Shown piece by piece: positions 1 through 7,481 of a stretch of 15,970 bases of DNA (positions within the stretch are counted from its first letter, which is position 1; each line of letters starts with the position of its first letter). Location of the stretch: the NCBI GenBank assembly GCA_050955025.1, contig JBPBQX010000116.1, positions 1 through 15,970 of the forward strand. Reading direction: 5' to 3'. The stretch is from CAXSEF01 sp050955025. Its GTDB lineage: Bacteria; Pseudomonadota; Alphaproteobacteria; Acetobacterales; Acetobacteraceae. The notes under the pieces were generated by a model. That model saw nothing but the letters and a program-made list of their open reading frames with translations. It did not search any database and had not been told where the DNA came from. The translations under genes were made by a program, and so were the position numbers.

Positions 1-674
1 CGGAGGCGCGCTGGATGCTGGCCGAGGGCGCGGACAGCGCGGCGATGACCCGTTCGATCCCGGTCGCCAAGGCGATGGACGACGCGATCCTCGCCTATGC
101 GCAGAACGGCGAGCGGCTGCGCCCGGAGCAGGGCTACCCGCTGCGCCTGCTGCTGCCCGGGTTCGAGGGCAATACCAGCATCAAGTGGCTGCGCCGGCTC
201 AAGCTCGGCACCGAGCCGTGGATGACCCGCGAGGAGACGTCGCGCTACACCGACCTAATGCCCGGCGGCAAGGCGCGCCAGTTCGCGTTCGTGATGGAGG
301 TGAAGTCTGTGGTCACTTCGCCGTCCGCAGGGCAGGCGCTGCGCGAGCCGGGCTTCCACGAGATACGCGGCCTCGCCTGGTCGGGGCGCGGTGCGATCCG
401 CAGGGTGGAGGTGTCGACCGATGGCGGCGCCACTTGGCGCGACGCGGATCTGCAGGGGCCGGTGCTGCCGCTCTGCCTGACGCGGTTCCGGCTGCCCTGG
501 CGGTGGGAAGGCGGCCCGGCGACGCTGCAGAGCCGCGCCACCGACGACGGGGGCCGCGTGCAGCCGACGCACGACGCCCTGGTGGCCGAGCGCGGTCCCG
601 CCGCGTACTACCACTACAACGCGATCCACGCCTGGCGCGTGGCGGCAACGGGCGAGGTGAGCGGTGCGGCATAA
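1..674 (+). CDS. soxC: Sulfite dehydrogenase molybdopterin subunit SoxC, C-terminal part (5' end outside window)
   Basis: The reading frame is open from the window edge (codons from position 3), so the true start lies upstream and about 223 C-terminal residues are visible. The sequence follows the SoxC/sulfite oxidase family: a segment around EGADSAAMTRSIPVAKAMDD, then RPEQGYPLRLLLPGFEGN, IKWLRRLK, and a C-terminal dimerisation domain with the pattern GLAWSGRGAIRRVEVSTDGG and TRFRLPWRW. Family knowledge: SoxC binds the molybdenum cofactor and, with cytochrome SoxD, oxidises sulfane sulfur bound to SoxYZ in the periplasm. The molybdenum-ligating cysteine and any Tat signal would be in the missing part. 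The TAA stop overlaps the next gene's GTG start region by 11 nt, which points to translational coupling with soxD. A SorA-type sulfite dehydrogenase is the main alternative, but the SoxD-like partner favours SoxC. Confidence 0.92.
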   Translation, partial: EARWMLAEGADSAAMTRSIPVAKAMDDAILAYAQNGERLRPEQGYPLRLLLPGFEGNTSIKWLRRLKLGTEPWMTREETSRYTDLMPGGKARQFAFVMEVKSVVTSPSAGQALREPGFHEIRGLAWSGRGAIRRVEVSTDGGATWRDADLQGPVLPLCLTRFRLPWRWEGGPATLQSRATDDGGRVQPTHDALVAERGPAAYYHYNAIHAWRVAATGEVSGAA

Positions 675-1200
675 GATCGTGCTGGCGGCGCTGCTTGCGG
701 TGGCAGGGCCCGCGCTCGCCGGCGAGCAGTATGGCATCGGCCGCGTGCCCACGGCGGGGGAGATCGCGGGGTGGGACATCGACGTCGCCCCGGACGGCGC
801 CGGCCTGCCGTCCGGACACGGCAGCGTGCAGGAGGGTGCGCAGCTGTTCGCCCAGGCCTGTGCCGCGTGCCACGGCGCGGACGGCAAGGGGGGTGACGGC
901 GCGCCCGTGCCCAGGCTGGTCGGCGGAGAGGGGACGCTGGCCTCGGCCAAGCCGGTGCGCACGGTCGGCAGCTACTGGCCGTTCGCCACCACCCTGTTCG
1001 ACTACATCAATCGCGCCATGCCGCTTGGCGCCGCGCAGACGCTGAGCGCCGACCAAGTCTACGCGGTGAGCGCGTTCGTGCTGAACCTGAACGGCATCGT
1101 TCCTGCCGACACGACACTGGACGCGCGCAGTCTCGCCGCAATCACGATGCCGAACCGCAACGGCTTCGTCCGCACTCCGGACCAGTCGGACGCACCGTGA
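664..1200 (+). CDS. soxD: Cytochrome c subunit of sulfite dehydrogenase, SoxD (short, single-haem form)
   Basis: A 178-residue exported c-type cytochrome that should accept electrons from SoxC in the periplasm. A signal peptide occupies residues 1-19 (IVLAALLAVAGPALA, cleavage before GEQ). The haem motif CAACH is at residues 66-70, and Met119 in the RAMPLG segment is the likely distal ligand. The lead-in (GIGR.PT..EI..WDIDV.PDG.GLP.G.GS) and the VGSYWPFATTLFDYINRAMP block are characteristic of SoxD. The GTG start at 664 is chosen because it opens directly on the signal peptide and overlaps the soxC stop by 11 nt; no better start is near. The protein is about half the length of the diheme SoxD of Paracoccus and has only one CXXCH, so it corresponds to the N-terminal half. 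No clear terminator follows. Confidence 0.9.
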   Translation: MRHKIVLAALLAVAGPALAGEQYGIGRVPTAGEIAGWDIDVAPDGAGLPSGHGSVQEGAQLFAQACAACHGADGKGGDGAPVPRLVGGEGTLASAKPVRTVGSYWPFATTLFDYINRAMPLGAAQTLSADQVYAVSAFVLNLNGIVPADTTLDARSLAAITMPNRNGFVRTPDQSDAP

Positions 1201-1812
1201 GCGGACCGGCGGCCGGACACAGCGAATCCGAGGCTCCGCAACCACACTGACTGCAGGTAGCGTGCCTATCGGTGTAGGGACCTACGACAGAGCCTTCGGC
1301 ACGGCCCGTGAAGGGGCGGCAAACGGGCACGACCATTCCGTGACGTCGCGACAACGGTCATGGTTGCAGCAGACGATGCACACGACGGCGAATGCCTGCT
1401 GTTGCAGCCGTACCTGCAGACGAGAGTGGGCACACCGAGCTGAACGGTGCAGGCATCGCCGTTGGGCACCTGTCTGCGCGCTCATCCAGTGCTGGGCCGG
1501 CGTGGCATCGGACGCCGTTGTCCGCGTTTCCACACCAGATTCTGGAACGCGATCCGCTGTTCGCGGCAGCCTTTTCCTTCTCCCACGGTCAGCTCCGATC
1601 GGCAGCACGGGAAGCTCGTGCGCTGGGTGATCACAGCAAGCATCCAGCGCACCGTCGAGCACGCGCACTGAAGGGATCCGATTCGTGCACGGGTGCCATG
1701 CGCCTGGAGACCGTGACCGCAACAAAAATGCTACCGGTACTCCGATACCTAACGTAGACTGAAGAAGAGCGTTGCATAGACAACGCCAAGAACAGGGTAT
1801 GGGAGGACTGAG
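1201..1812. other. Gene-free 612-bp region between soxD and the esterase
   Basis: I find no convincing coding region on either strand: the open frames are unrelated to known families, rich in Arg, Cys and Ser, and lack ribosome binding sites. An imperfect inverted repeat is visible, ATGCCTGC at 1392-1399 against GCAGGCAT at 1449-1456, extendable with one bulge. Around 1715-1800 the DNA becomes clearly less GC-rich, as expected for the esterase promoter and leader, but I cannot name -35 and -10 boxes with confidence. No tRNA or rRNA is seen. Confidence 0.6.
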
Positions 1813-3531
1813 ATGCAGCGCACAAGCAGCGATGTCGACGCACGCCGACATTCCGGCCGATCGAGGCTGCTGGGAGCAGCCGCGTGCTCTCTGCTGCTGG
1901 CAACGCAGCCTCTGGCCGCGGCACACGCGACTGGCGCTTCAGGGCCGGTCGTCGGCACGGCGGATGGCGCCGTTCAGGGACTGGAACAGAACGGCGTCAA
2001 CATGTTCCTCGGCATCCCGTATGCGGCGCCGCCGGTGGGATCGCTGCGCTGGCAGCCGCCCAGGCCGCACGGCTCCTGGACGCAGACCCTCGATGCCACG
2101 AACTTCGGTGGCACCTGCGCGCAGATCACCGAACTCGGAGCGTTCGCGGGACCGGCGACGGTCAACGAGGACTGCCTCTACCTCAACGTCTTCACCACCG
2201 GGACCGGCGTGGCGCCGGGACGCCAGGCGCGTCTCGGGGCCGTCAAGCGCCCGGTGCTGTTGTGGATCCACGGCGGCGGCCTGGTGGACGGCGAGAGCAA
2301 CGACTACGACGCCGGCAAGCTGGCGCAGGGCGGGCCGGATGGGCCCACCGTGGTGGTCACGATCAACTACCGCCTCGGGCTGCTCGGCTACTTCGCGCAT
2401 CCCGCGCTCGACCACGAGGGTCATCATTTCGCCAACTACGGGCTGATGGACCAGCAGGCGGCTCTGCGCTGGATCCGCCGCAACATCGCGGCGTTCGGCG
2501 GCGATCCCGACAACATCACGATAGGCGGCCAATCGGCGGGGGCGACAAGCACCGCCGCGAACGTGATCTCGCCCCGGAGCGCGGGGCTGTTCCAGCGGGC
2601 GATCTTCGAGAGTGGGGCGCTGCTCACCGTGGCACCGCTCACCCTCGCCGAGACGCGCGGCACAAGCTTCGCCACCGCGGCCGGCTGCGGCAGCGACGCC
2701 ACCCCTGCGACCGCGGCGTGTCTGCGCTCCCTGCCGGTCGGGCAGATCCTGGCCCTCCAGGGCACGGCGAGCGCCAACGGCCCCTATGTCACCGGGCTGA
2801 TCGTGGACGGCAAGGTCCTGCCGATCCCGGCCGACACGGCGTGGGCGACCGGCAACTTCAACCGCGTGCCGATCATGAACGGCACCGTCAAGGACGAGGG
2901 AGCGTTCACCGCGAGCATCAACGAGTACTTCAACGGCCCGCTGACCGCGGCCCAGTACACGAGCCTGGTCACCGCGACCTACAGCGCGGGCGCTGGCGCT
3001 GGCGGCGGTGCGCCGAGCTATCCCGCCGGCACGGCGGCCAACGTACTGGCGCATTACCCGGCGAGCGCCTACGCGAACCCGAGTCTGGCCTACGTCGCCG
3101 TGGGGACGGACCCGACGGCGTGCCGTGCCCGCCATCTCAACACCCTCGTCCACCCCTGGGCGCGGGTCTACGCCTACGAGTTCAGCGACCAGAATGCGCC
3201 GTGGTACTTCCCGCCGCTGAGCTTCGCGCACGGCGCCGCGCACACCATCGATATCCAGTTCCTGTTCCCGGGCTTCCATGGCGGCCCCGCCGGCACCGCC
3301 CATCCATTGAGCGCCCCGGAGGAGAAGCTGTCCGACAAGCTCGTCGCGGCATGGACGAACTTCATGTACGCGGGAAACCCGAACGGGACCGGCCTGCGCA
3401 ACTGGCCGCAGTACCAGGCGCCGAACTACCAGTATCTGTCCGAGAACGTGCCGAAGCTGTCGACGTTCACGGACGCGGACTTCACCCTGGAGCACCAGTG
3501 CGCACTCTGGGACAACGTGCTGGTCTACTGA
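1813..3531 (+). CDS. Secreted type-B carboxylesterase (para-nitrobenzyl esterase / cholinesterase-like fold)
   Basis: A 572-residue alpha/beta hydrolase that should cleave carboxylic esters outside the cytoplasm. A long signal peptide is present (Arg-rich start, hydrophobic LLGAAACSLLLA core, probable cleavage near residue 38). Family marks appear in order: FLGIPYAAPPVG (66-76), the NEDCLYLNV signature (118-126), oxyanion-hole HGGG (153-156) and the nucleophile elbow GGQSAG with Ser241. Glu362 in KDEGAF and His477 in GAAHTIDIQFLF complete the catalytic triad. Cys102/Cys121 and Cys292/Cys303 sit where family disulfides are expected. The length is normal for the family. GGGAGG at 1801-1806, six bases before the ATG, fixes the start. 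It is monocistronic and faces a convergent gene. The natural substrate cannot be read from the sequence. Confidence 0.92.
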   Translation: MQRTSSDVDARRHSGRSRLLGAAACSLLLATQPLAAAHATGASGPVVGTADGAVQGLEQNGVNMFLGIPYAAPPVGSLRWQPPRPHGSWTQTLDATNFGGTCAQITELGAFAGPATVNEDCLYLNVFTTGTGVAPGRQARLGAVKRPVLLWIHGGGLVDGESNDYDAGKLAQGGPDGPTVVVTINYRLGLLGYFAHPALDHEGHHFANYGLMDQQAALRWIRRNIAAFGGDPDNITIGGQSAGATSTAANVISPRSAGLFQRAIFESGALLTVAPLTLAETRGTSFATAAGCGSDATPATAACLRSLPVGQILALQGTASANGPYVTGLIVDGKVLPIPADTAWATGNFNRVPIMNGTVKDEGAFTASINEYFNGPLTAAQYTSLVTATYSAGAGAGGGAPSYPAGTAANVLAHYPASAYANPSLAYVAVGTDPTACRARHLNTLVHPWARVYAYEFSDQNAPWYFPPLSFAHGAAHTIDIQFLFPGFHGGPAGTAHPLSAPEEKLSDKLVAAWTNFMYAGNPNGTGLRNWPQYQAPNYQYLSENVPKLSTFTDADFTLEHQCALWDNVLVY

Positions 3532-3574
3532 CGCTCAAGGGCAGGTGGCGGCTGCGGCACCGCCTGTCCTCCGG

Positions 3575-3610
3575 CGCGCATCGGCCGGCGCACGTGCCGT
3601 CCGATGCGCG
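3575..3610. terminator. Strong hairpin between convergent genes, possible bidirectional terminator
   Basis: CGCGCATCGG (3575-3584) pairs perfectly with CCGATGCGCG (3601-3610). After one mismatch the inner bases CGGC/GCCG continue the stem, leaving a very small loop. It lies 44 bases past the esterase stop and 90 bases past the stop of the opposing gene. There is no T-tract on either side, so it is not a textbook intrinsic terminator. A role in 3'-end stability or factor-assisted termination is inferred. Confidence 0.5.
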
Positions 3611-3699
3611 GTTCGGCACCGGGGCGGGTCGGCGGGACAGACGGGGCTGCGTGACTTCCCGCGCCGTCGCGGACGGCGTGCGGCTGTTTTCTCTGCCGG

Positions 3700-4599
3700 T
3701 CAGAACAGCTTGACGTCGCGCTGCACGGCGAAGAACACGCGCAATGCCGGGGACTGCTCGCCGATCCCCGCACCGGCGCCCAGGCCAAGCGAAGTGCTTG
3801 GGTCGATCTCCCAGATCACGCCCGCGTCGATGAAGGTCTGGTTCTGGCCGCGCTGCGGGCGTGCGCCATGAAAGACGTCGACGACGAGCGCGGTGGCCGG
3901 GCTGAGCAGGCACGAGGCGCCCACGCCGATCTCGAACTGGTCGGGGCGATCGGAGGCGGCGGGCTGGGTGACGTGGGTCCAGTTCAGGTTGAGGTCGAGG
4001 CGCGGGCTCGCCTTGCCTGTGCCGAGGTACTTGGTCGCGGCGAGGGAGTACGACCACTCCGCGGATTTGTGGCCCGAGCCGTAGGGCGTGGCGTAGCTGC
4101 CGCTGAGCGCGATCGCGGGGACCCAGCGGCTGTCGCCGCGCACCGCCCACATCGCGCTGGCCGAGGCGCTGCCGCCGTCCGCGGCACCCTGGTTGCCCAG
4201 GTTGTAGCCGGGGTTGAACGAGAGCTGGAGGTGGGGGAGTGCGCCGACCTTGAGGGTGGGGCCGGCGCCGACCAGGTCGCGACCGTTCGAGTCGTGCGGG
4301 TCGAGGGTGTAGCGGCCGTCGAACTGGAGCTGCGTCTCCCCGAAGCCCACGGACGGGAAGGCATCGTCGAGCTGGACCGGCACGTTGGTGCTGATGCCCT
4401 GCGGGTCGGCGCGGGCGAGGCTTGGCCCCACCATGCACCAGGCGGCAGGAAGGAGGCAGGCCGCCATGTGCAGACGGAGCGGGGACGCGGAGGGCTGGCT
4501 GGCGCAAGGGCACAGAGGTGCACGCTCGGGTGCCGGATCAAGGGCGTGGATGAGGGAAGCGCCCACGGTGAGGCGCTGAGTGCCGGTGCCGTCCTGCAT
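3700..4599 (-). CDS. Outer-membrane beta-barrel protein resembling the phenol-degradation MetA/transporter family
   Basis: A 299-residue predicted outer-membrane protein. Mature strands alternate polar and apolar residues (for example TQLQFDGRYTL, LQLSFNPGYNLG, PRLDLNLNWTHV, QTFIDAGVIWEI), and the chain ends in Phe (RDVKLF), the usual signature for barrel assembly. The motif order resembles the Phenol_MetA_deg/COG4313-like barrels, but this is pattern recognition and the substrate is unknown. The frame is open up to 4821. I chose ATG 4599 because GGAGG lies eight bases upstream. This leaves about 44 residues before the signal-like stretch MAACLLPAAWCMVGPSLARA, whose own ATG (4467) would give 255 residues but has no visible ribosome binding site. 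The gene is alone in its unit and convergent with the esterase. Confidence 0.7.
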   Translation of the reverse strand: MQDGTGTQRLTVGASLIHALDPAPERAPLCPCASQPSASPLRLHMAACLLPAAWCMVGPSLARADPQGISTNVPVQLDDAFPSVGFGETQLQFDGRYTLDPHDSNGRDLVGAGPTLKVGALPHLQLSFNPGYNLGNQGAADGGSASASAMWAVRGDSRWVPAIALSGSYATPYGSGHKSAEWSYSLAATKYLGTGKASPRLDLNLNWTHVTQPAASDRPDQFEIGVGASCLLSPATALVVDVFHGARPQRGQNQTFIDAGVIWEIDPSTSLGLGAGAGIGEQSPALRVFFAVQRDVKLF

Positions 4600-5084
4600 T
4601 GCGAAGACCTCCAGCGGATATGGCACCGCCGCGTCGGTCAGGCCCGGCGCCTCATAGCCATCCCGCAGCCCGATGGCCATTCGAACCAGGGACGAACTGC
4701 GGCCGCAGGACACACAAGACCGGCATCGCGGCCGCGACCATCGCGGGTGCGGCTTCGCACAGGCGACCGTGACAGTAATCGGCCCCCACAGAGTGATCCG
4801 GGCGAGATCCTGGTTCGGCATGACGCCGGACGTCGGGGCTGATCCGGCTGGACCTGCAGGCGAAGGCAGCCTCGGCCCGACAGCCGGAGAGCTTCAGGAT
4901 CCAGCCTGCACTCCCCGCCGCAGGAAGAACGCAGGACAGTTTGTGGGCGCAGGGCCTGGGAGGCTCCAGACGCGCAACCAGTGTGTATTCCTGATCCTCG
5001 GACTCTGCCGATACGAGGGGACAACGCCTGGTTTCAGGAACGAGTCCGGAACGACTGGTGAGCCGGTCCAGCCGGATCGTGGTG
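4600..5084. other. Gene-free 485-bp spacer between the barrel gene and the porin
   Basis: Several frames stay open here on both strands, as expected in GC-rich DNA, but none has a recognisable product, a sensible start or family-like composition. The region should hold the promoter of the minus-strand barrel gene and the 3' end of the porin transcript. I see no T-tract terminator after the porin stop. Its notable content is the inverted repeat described separately. Confidence 0.55.
4841..5078. repeat. 14-bp perfect inverted repeat framing a 210-bp spacer
   Basis: GATCCGGCTGGACC at 4841-4854 is the exact reverse complement of GGTCCAGCCGGATC at 5065-5078. A partial relative (GGATCCAGCC, 4898-4907) lies inside, and TGCAGGC (4855-4861) pairs with GCCTGCA (4904-4910). 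The ends could be remnants of a small element or could form a long-range RNA stem. No transposase-like frame lies between them. Confidence 0.5.
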
Positions 5085-6806
5085 TCAGAACGCGAAACGG
5101 CCGCCGATCGTCGGGTCGATCGAGGTGTTGTTGATGAAACCGCTCGCGAGGCCGTTCGACACCGTTGACAGCATGGCGCCCGCATACACGTCGAAACGCG
5201 GCGTGACCCTGTAGTTGGCCAGCAGGGAATATGCGTTCAGGTCGCCACGGCAGGTCGGCAGGCTGGTGCTGTTGCATCCCGTGCCGTTGTAGCTGCTCTG
5301 ATGCTCGCGGTAGTAGGCCGCGTCGATGTAGAATTTCTTCGTGACGGCGTAGCGCACCCCGCCCCAGTACACCTGCAACAGTTTGTTGTTGACGTAGGCG
5401 TTGTTGTTGACCACACCGAGTACATAGCCATTGAGGCCCTGCGAGCCGGCCGGCACGGGGTCGCGCGGGTTGCTGTACAGGATGTTCTCGTAGCCGACGA
5501 AGAGCTGGGCCTTGCCGATCCTGTACTTGGCCAGCAGCATCGCCGCCTTGTTGTCGGAGATGGACGCCGCGAGCGAGCCCACCGGGGCAGTCGCCACCTG
5601 CGCTGCCGTCAGCGGCGATGCGGAGACGGCGTCGTAGATCTGGCTGTAGATCGCGTCGACATCCAGGCCGCGGTACTCGGCACCGACGTCGAACTGGTAG
5701 GAGTTGCGCCCGGAGCCGCTGCCGTTGCCGTTCGCGGCGTCGCTGTTGCCGCCGCCGAACTGGTAGAAGGCGCCGGCGTGTACCGGCCCGTAGTTCACCA
5801 GGTACTTGAGCGAGGAGTCGAGGCGGGTGTCCTCGGTGTCGCCGGCGCCGGCCGGCCCGCCCGAGTAACCGATGACCGAGAAGGCATTGGATGCGAACAA
5901 CGGATCGTAGGCGATCACGCCGTCCAGGGTGAACGTGTTCTGCCGGCCGAAGGTCAGGGTGCCGAAGCGGCGCGAGCTCAGGCCGCCGTAGGCGAGCTGG
6001 AAGGCCTGGCCCGCGCGGCTCGAGTCGCCGTTCGAGCTCTGCCGGTTCAGCGCGATGCCGTTGTTCTGCACCTCGGCGCCGACGTTGTTGACGAGGTTGC
6101 CCGAGGTCGGGATGAACTGCGTCTGCACGTTGAACACCGCGGACAGGTCAGAGACCAGCAGCTCCTCGCCCTTCAGCCCGATGTTGGAGTAGCTCAGCGC
6201 GTTCGGCGCAACACTGACCTGCGAGCGGTAGCTGTTCTTGGAGACGAGATACTCCAGGCCCGGGCCGTACTGGCTGCTGAGCGGTGTGCCGTGGGTCTGG
6301 TAGCTCACGCCGAGATCGACGGTGCCGTACAGCGTGACCCCGAGATAGGTCAGGGCGTTGGCGGCCGGGATCGGCGGTGTGCCGCCGATCGCCTGGATCG
6401 ACGGCGCCACGCCCGCCGTCCGCGCCTCCGTCACTGTGGGCGCGCCCCCGGACGCGGTCTGCCCTCCGGGCTGCGGCGTGCCTGCCGCGGGGCTGGTGCC
6501 GAACAAGGCTCCGAAGAAAGTCGGCTTGCGGGTCGGCAGGGCGGGTGCAGGTTGGGGCGTGTTGGCACCGGTTGATGCCTGCTGCGCGGTCTGCTGTCTG
6601 CCGATCTCGTCGATGTGCCGCGTCAGAGCCTGATTCTGCTGTTCCAGGGCGGCAGCCTGTGCCTTGAGATCCGCAAGCTCGTCCGCGCGCGTAGGAACTG
6701 CCAGCCCGGCAAGCGCCACCGAACACAGCAACGATCGGCTGATCGTTGCTGTGTTACGATATGTCGTGTACAGCAATGATGAAATCGGCCCTGCCTGTTC
6801 TTTCAC
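5085..6806 (-). CDS. Gram-negative porin with N-terminal coiled coil
   Basis: About 573 residues from the chosen start; a predicted outer-membrane diffusion channel. After a signal peptide (core LLCSVALAGLAVPTRA, cleavage before DELADL) comes a short coiled coil (DELADLKAQAAALEQQNQAL and onward), then a Pro/Ala/Thr/Gly-rich linker. A general porin barrel follows with typical strands: TLYGTVDLGVSYQT, SNIGLKGEE.L, RFGTLTFGRQNTF, FYIDAAYYRE and the terminal GGRFAF ending in Phe. The start is uncertain because the frame is open to 7001 and beyond. GTG 6806 has GGAGG (6815-6819) eight bases upstream; ATG 6812 is only two bases from that same site, and ATG 6821 and 6959 lack one. Any of these gives an unusually long signal n-region. 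Codon use and base composition change sharply upstream of about 6756. Confidence 0.85.
   Translation of the reverse strand: MKEQAGPISSLLYTTYRNTATISRSLLCSVALAGLAVPTRADELADLKAQAAALEQQNQALTRHIDEIGRQQTAQQASTGANTPQPAPALPTRKPTFFGALFGTSPAAGTPQPGGQTASGGAPTVTEARTAGVAPSIQAIGGTPPIPAANALTYLGVTLYGTVDLGVSYQTHGTPLSSQYGPGLEYLVSKNSYRSQVSVAPNALSYSNIGLKGEELLVSDLSAVFNVQTQFIPTSGNLVNNVGAEVQNNGIALNRQSSNGDSSRAGQAFQLAYGGLSSRRFGTLTFGRQNTFTLDGVIAYDPLFASNAFSVIGYSGGPAGAGDTEDTRLDSSLKYLVNYGPVHAGAFYQFGGGNSDAANGNGSGSGRNSYQFDVGAEYRGLDVDAIYSQIYDAVSASPLTAAQVATAPVGSLAASISDNKAAMLLAKYRIGKAQLFVGYENILYSNPRDPVPAGSQGLNGYVLGVVNNNAYVNNKLLQVYWGGVRYAVTKKFYIDAAYYREHQSSYNGTGCNSTSLPTCRGDLNAYSLLANYRVTPRFDVYAGAMLSTVSNGLASGFINNTSIDPTIGGRFAF
6722..6755 (-). 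repeat. Perfect 15-bp hairpin inside the porin signal-peptide coding region
   Basis: AACACAGCAACGATC (6722-6736) and GATCGTTGCTGTGTT (6741-6755) are exact reverse complements separated by four bases. On the minus strand it encodes the residues just before and into the signal-peptide core (NTATISRSLLC). A third related segment, ACAGCAAT at 6770-6777, could pair with the 6745-6751 arm instead, so two mutually exclusive stems are possible in the mRNA. It has no T-tract, so a simple terminator is unlikely. Regulation of porin translation is inferred. Confidence 0.75.
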
Positions 6807-7175
6807 AGACATATCCTCCATGTACAGTGCAAAAGCGATCAGTTCAGTCCAAAACAGTGTGCTTGCAAGTTCTGGCAGGTCTTTGTGGGCCTTATGGAGT
6901 TTAGCTAACACCTTGTTTATCGTGAGGAGATTAAAAAGTTTTTTAGTGCTTGAAGCCATTTCTGTGCGTGCGCTGACGCCCATGAGAGGGCTCGAGAGCA
7001 ACGCGTTCGCCCGCCGGGCACTTGCGGCGAGCCATCGGGTCCGGGCAATCGGTCGGTGCAGCTGACTTGGCTGCCCTTCTGGTTCGCGGCTGTCGAACGT
7101 GTCCCGTGACCGCGCAAGTCAACATCACCTCACCCTACCCAGGGAGGCGCAAAAGCGCGTTCTTGTCCTAATACT
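6807..7175. other. Low-GC leader upstream of the porin plus non-coding DNA
   Basis: Positions 6756-6960 are about 43% GC by hand count, against roughly 65-70% in the flanks. This part contains the porin ribosome binding site (6815-6819) and an AT-rich near-palindrome TAAAAAGTTTTTTA around 6932-6945. A weak -10-like TTTAAT lies on the minus strand at 6935-6930, without a good -35 box. The minus-strand frame joined to the porin stays open throughout with non-GC-biased codons, but I recognise no protein. Positions 6961-7175 return to high GC and show only a small inverted repeat (GTTCG...CGAAC near 7082-7098). Confidence 0.5.
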
Positions 7176-7481
7176 CTACCGATAACTGTCCAGGTTCAGC
7201 TGCGTGGGTCGTGGACGGTGACGGGCCAGCCAGCCCTGCACGATCGCCTCCCCTCCCCCCTGGTCCGAAGTCGGGGTGAACGGAACCACTCCGACCTGCG
7301 GCATGCTGCACGCCACCAGCGCCAGCAGCACCAGAACCGTCGGCCAGAACCGTAACGACCTTCCCGCCCGCCCCCGGCACCTGACGGAGCAACAATGCTC
7401 GCCCGGTTCGCCGGCGTGCAGTTCCCTGCCGTGTCGGCGGTCGCTGCCATGCGCGGGAGCGTCGCAGCCACCTGCGCGCAC
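7176..7481 (-). CDS. Possible small lipoprotein downstream of the response regulator
   Basis: A 101-codon frame whose GTG start shares one base with the response-regulator stop (TAGTG), with AAGAGG four bases before it. The middle (residues about 41-59) reads as a Phe/Trp/Leu/Val core ending in LVACS, a credible lipobox followed by a short polar tail. That would give a mature lipoprotein of about 43 residues. The 40 residues before the core are rich in Arg, Gly, His and Cys and do not look like a normal signal n-region, and there is no in-frame ATG, GTG or TTG close to the core. The gene may be degraded, start at an unusual codon, or be spurious. No function is recognised. Confidence 0.35.
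   Translation of the reverse strand: MRAGGCDAPAHGSDRRHGRELHAGEPGEHCCSVRCRGRAGRSLRFWPTVLVLLALVACSMPQVGVVPFTPTSDQGGGEAIVQGWLARHRPRPTQLNLDSYR

Noticed and set aside
1201..1240. Possible terminator after soxD (CCGG-CGG-CCGG)
   Set aside because: The stem is only four pairs with no T-tract, which is common by chance in GC-rich DNA.
1392..1456. ATGCCTGC/GCAGGCAT inverted repeat as an insertion-sequence end or operator
   Set aside because: Only 8 bp perfect and 49 bases apart; no supporting duplication or gene context, so it is recorded but not called.
1262..1757. Several overlapping frames in the soxD-esterase gap
   Set aside because: Cys/Arg/His-rich, no ribosome binding sites, no recognisable motifs, and competing frames on both strands.
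4652..5185. A 177-codon minus-strand frame in the barrel-porin spacer
   Set aside because: It overlaps the porin 3' end in another frame, has many Cys and Arg residues, and resembles no family.
5301..6575. A 424-codon plus-strand frame opposite the porin
   Set aside because: Arg/Val/Gly-rich shadow without motifs; the minus-strand porin is clearly the real gene.
6664..7065. Plus-strand frame through the low-GC leader
   Set aside because: Its ends are GC-rich shadows of the porin and non-coding DNA, and no start site or motif is seen. The minus-strand frame joined to the porin is at least as open.
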